This document shows, piece after piece, positions 5,411-5,724 of a stretch of 5,724 nt of DNA; the first letter of the stretch is position 1, and every line of letters starts with the position of its first letter. This DNA comes from Pelotomaculum sp. UBA3103 (lineage in GTDB: Bacteria; Bacillota; Desulfotomaculia; Desulfotomaculales; Pelotomaculaceae). Location of the stretch: positions 1 to 5,724 of the forward strand of contig DFAP01000042.1 in NCBI GenBank assembly GCA_002365855.1, in the 5' to 3' direction. The position numbers were made by a program, and so were the translations under genes. The notes under the pieces are model-generated. The model was not told the origin of the DNA, made no database searches, and saw only the letters and a list, made by a program, of their open reading frames with translations.

Positions 5411-5724
5411 AGAAATTGTCTGAGGAGCACCGCAGGTACTTTAATGAGAAAGCCGCCGTTTGGGACCAGATACTCGAGAAAAACCCCTGCAGCGCCTTGA
5501 CCGGATCGTTAAAGAATTAAAAATCCAGCCAGGCAGCGTTGTCCTGGATGCGGGTACGGGAACGGGAGTGTTGCTGCCCCTCCTCAAGGAGGCCGTCGGA
5601 CCCACAGGAAAGATAGTTGCCCTGGATTTTGCGGAAGAGATGCTCTTGCGGGCCAGGGAAAAGAATGGGGAAGAAAAGATCAGTTATGTGCCGGGAGACC
5701 TCACTGCTACTCCTTTTGACAACG
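5407..5724 (+). pseudogene. Class I SAM-dependent methyltransferase, frameshifted, 3' end outside window
   Basis: Starting at ATG 5407 (AAGGGTGGAGG just upstream) the frame reads MKKLSEEHRRYFNEKAAVWD and continues to a TAA at 5518-5520 after 37 codons. Homology resumes in another frame from CTG at 5487: LQRLDRIVKEL, the SAM-binding motif I VLDAGTGTG, the acidic motif II IVALDFAEEML, and GDLTATPFDN at the edge. One missing base in the AAAAACCCC run (5479-5487) explains the shift; restoring it gives a smooth junction (EKNPLQRLD). This is a UbiE/Methyltransf_11-like fold; the substrate is not evident. The shift may be a real mutation, a sequencing error in the adjoining homopolymers, or less likely programmed frameshifting. 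The ATGA overlap with the preceding stub suggests the gene was the next gene of a transport operon. Confidence 0.8.

Overview
The window looks like chromosome of a moderately GC-rich Firmicute. The reasons are a T-box leader, strong purine-rich Shine-Dalgarno sequences, sigma-A-like promoters and the gene families present. A Desulfotomaculum/Pelotomaculum-type clostridial lineage would fit, but that placement is inference from general resemblance only.

Left part (1-800): the N-terminal 167 codons of a type I restriction-modification methyltransferase (hsdM) run leftwards off the window. It is preceded by a 36-codon open frame whose stop overlaps the hsdM start as ATGA. A candidate promoter for this pair lies at 723-751, back to back with a stronger rightward promoter at 768-796.

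Middle (800-3162): the rightward promoter feeds a T-box leader with one Stem I (specifier TTC, Phe). This single sensor is followed by two successive T-box antiterminator/terminator modules (1055-1117 and 1169-1230). Downstream are aroF (type I-beta DAHP synthase with N-terminal regulatory domain) and pheA (prephenate dehydratase with ACT domain), overlapping by 8 nt. They are the first committed step of the shikimate pathway and the phenylalanine-specific step. The leader would open both genes when uncharged tRNA-Phe accumulates, and each enzyme also carries a domain of a type used for feedback control.

Right part (3163-5724): four broken genes in a row. feoB (minus strand) keeps only its membrane domain and ends abruptly at about 4320. 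There it abuts, head to head, an ABC-2 exporter permease (plus strand) that has also lost its 5' end. This is a recombination or deletion joint, or possibly an assembly joint. After a 247-nt gap holding a candidate promoter and an attenuator-like terminator comes a 75-residue stub of a DppB/NikB-type permease. It overlaps by ATGA a SAM-dependent methyltransferase gene that carries a one-base frameshift and runs off the window.

The most interesting element is the T-box with a duplicated expression platform. The next are the double-truncation joint at about 4320 and the small ORF coupled to hsdM.
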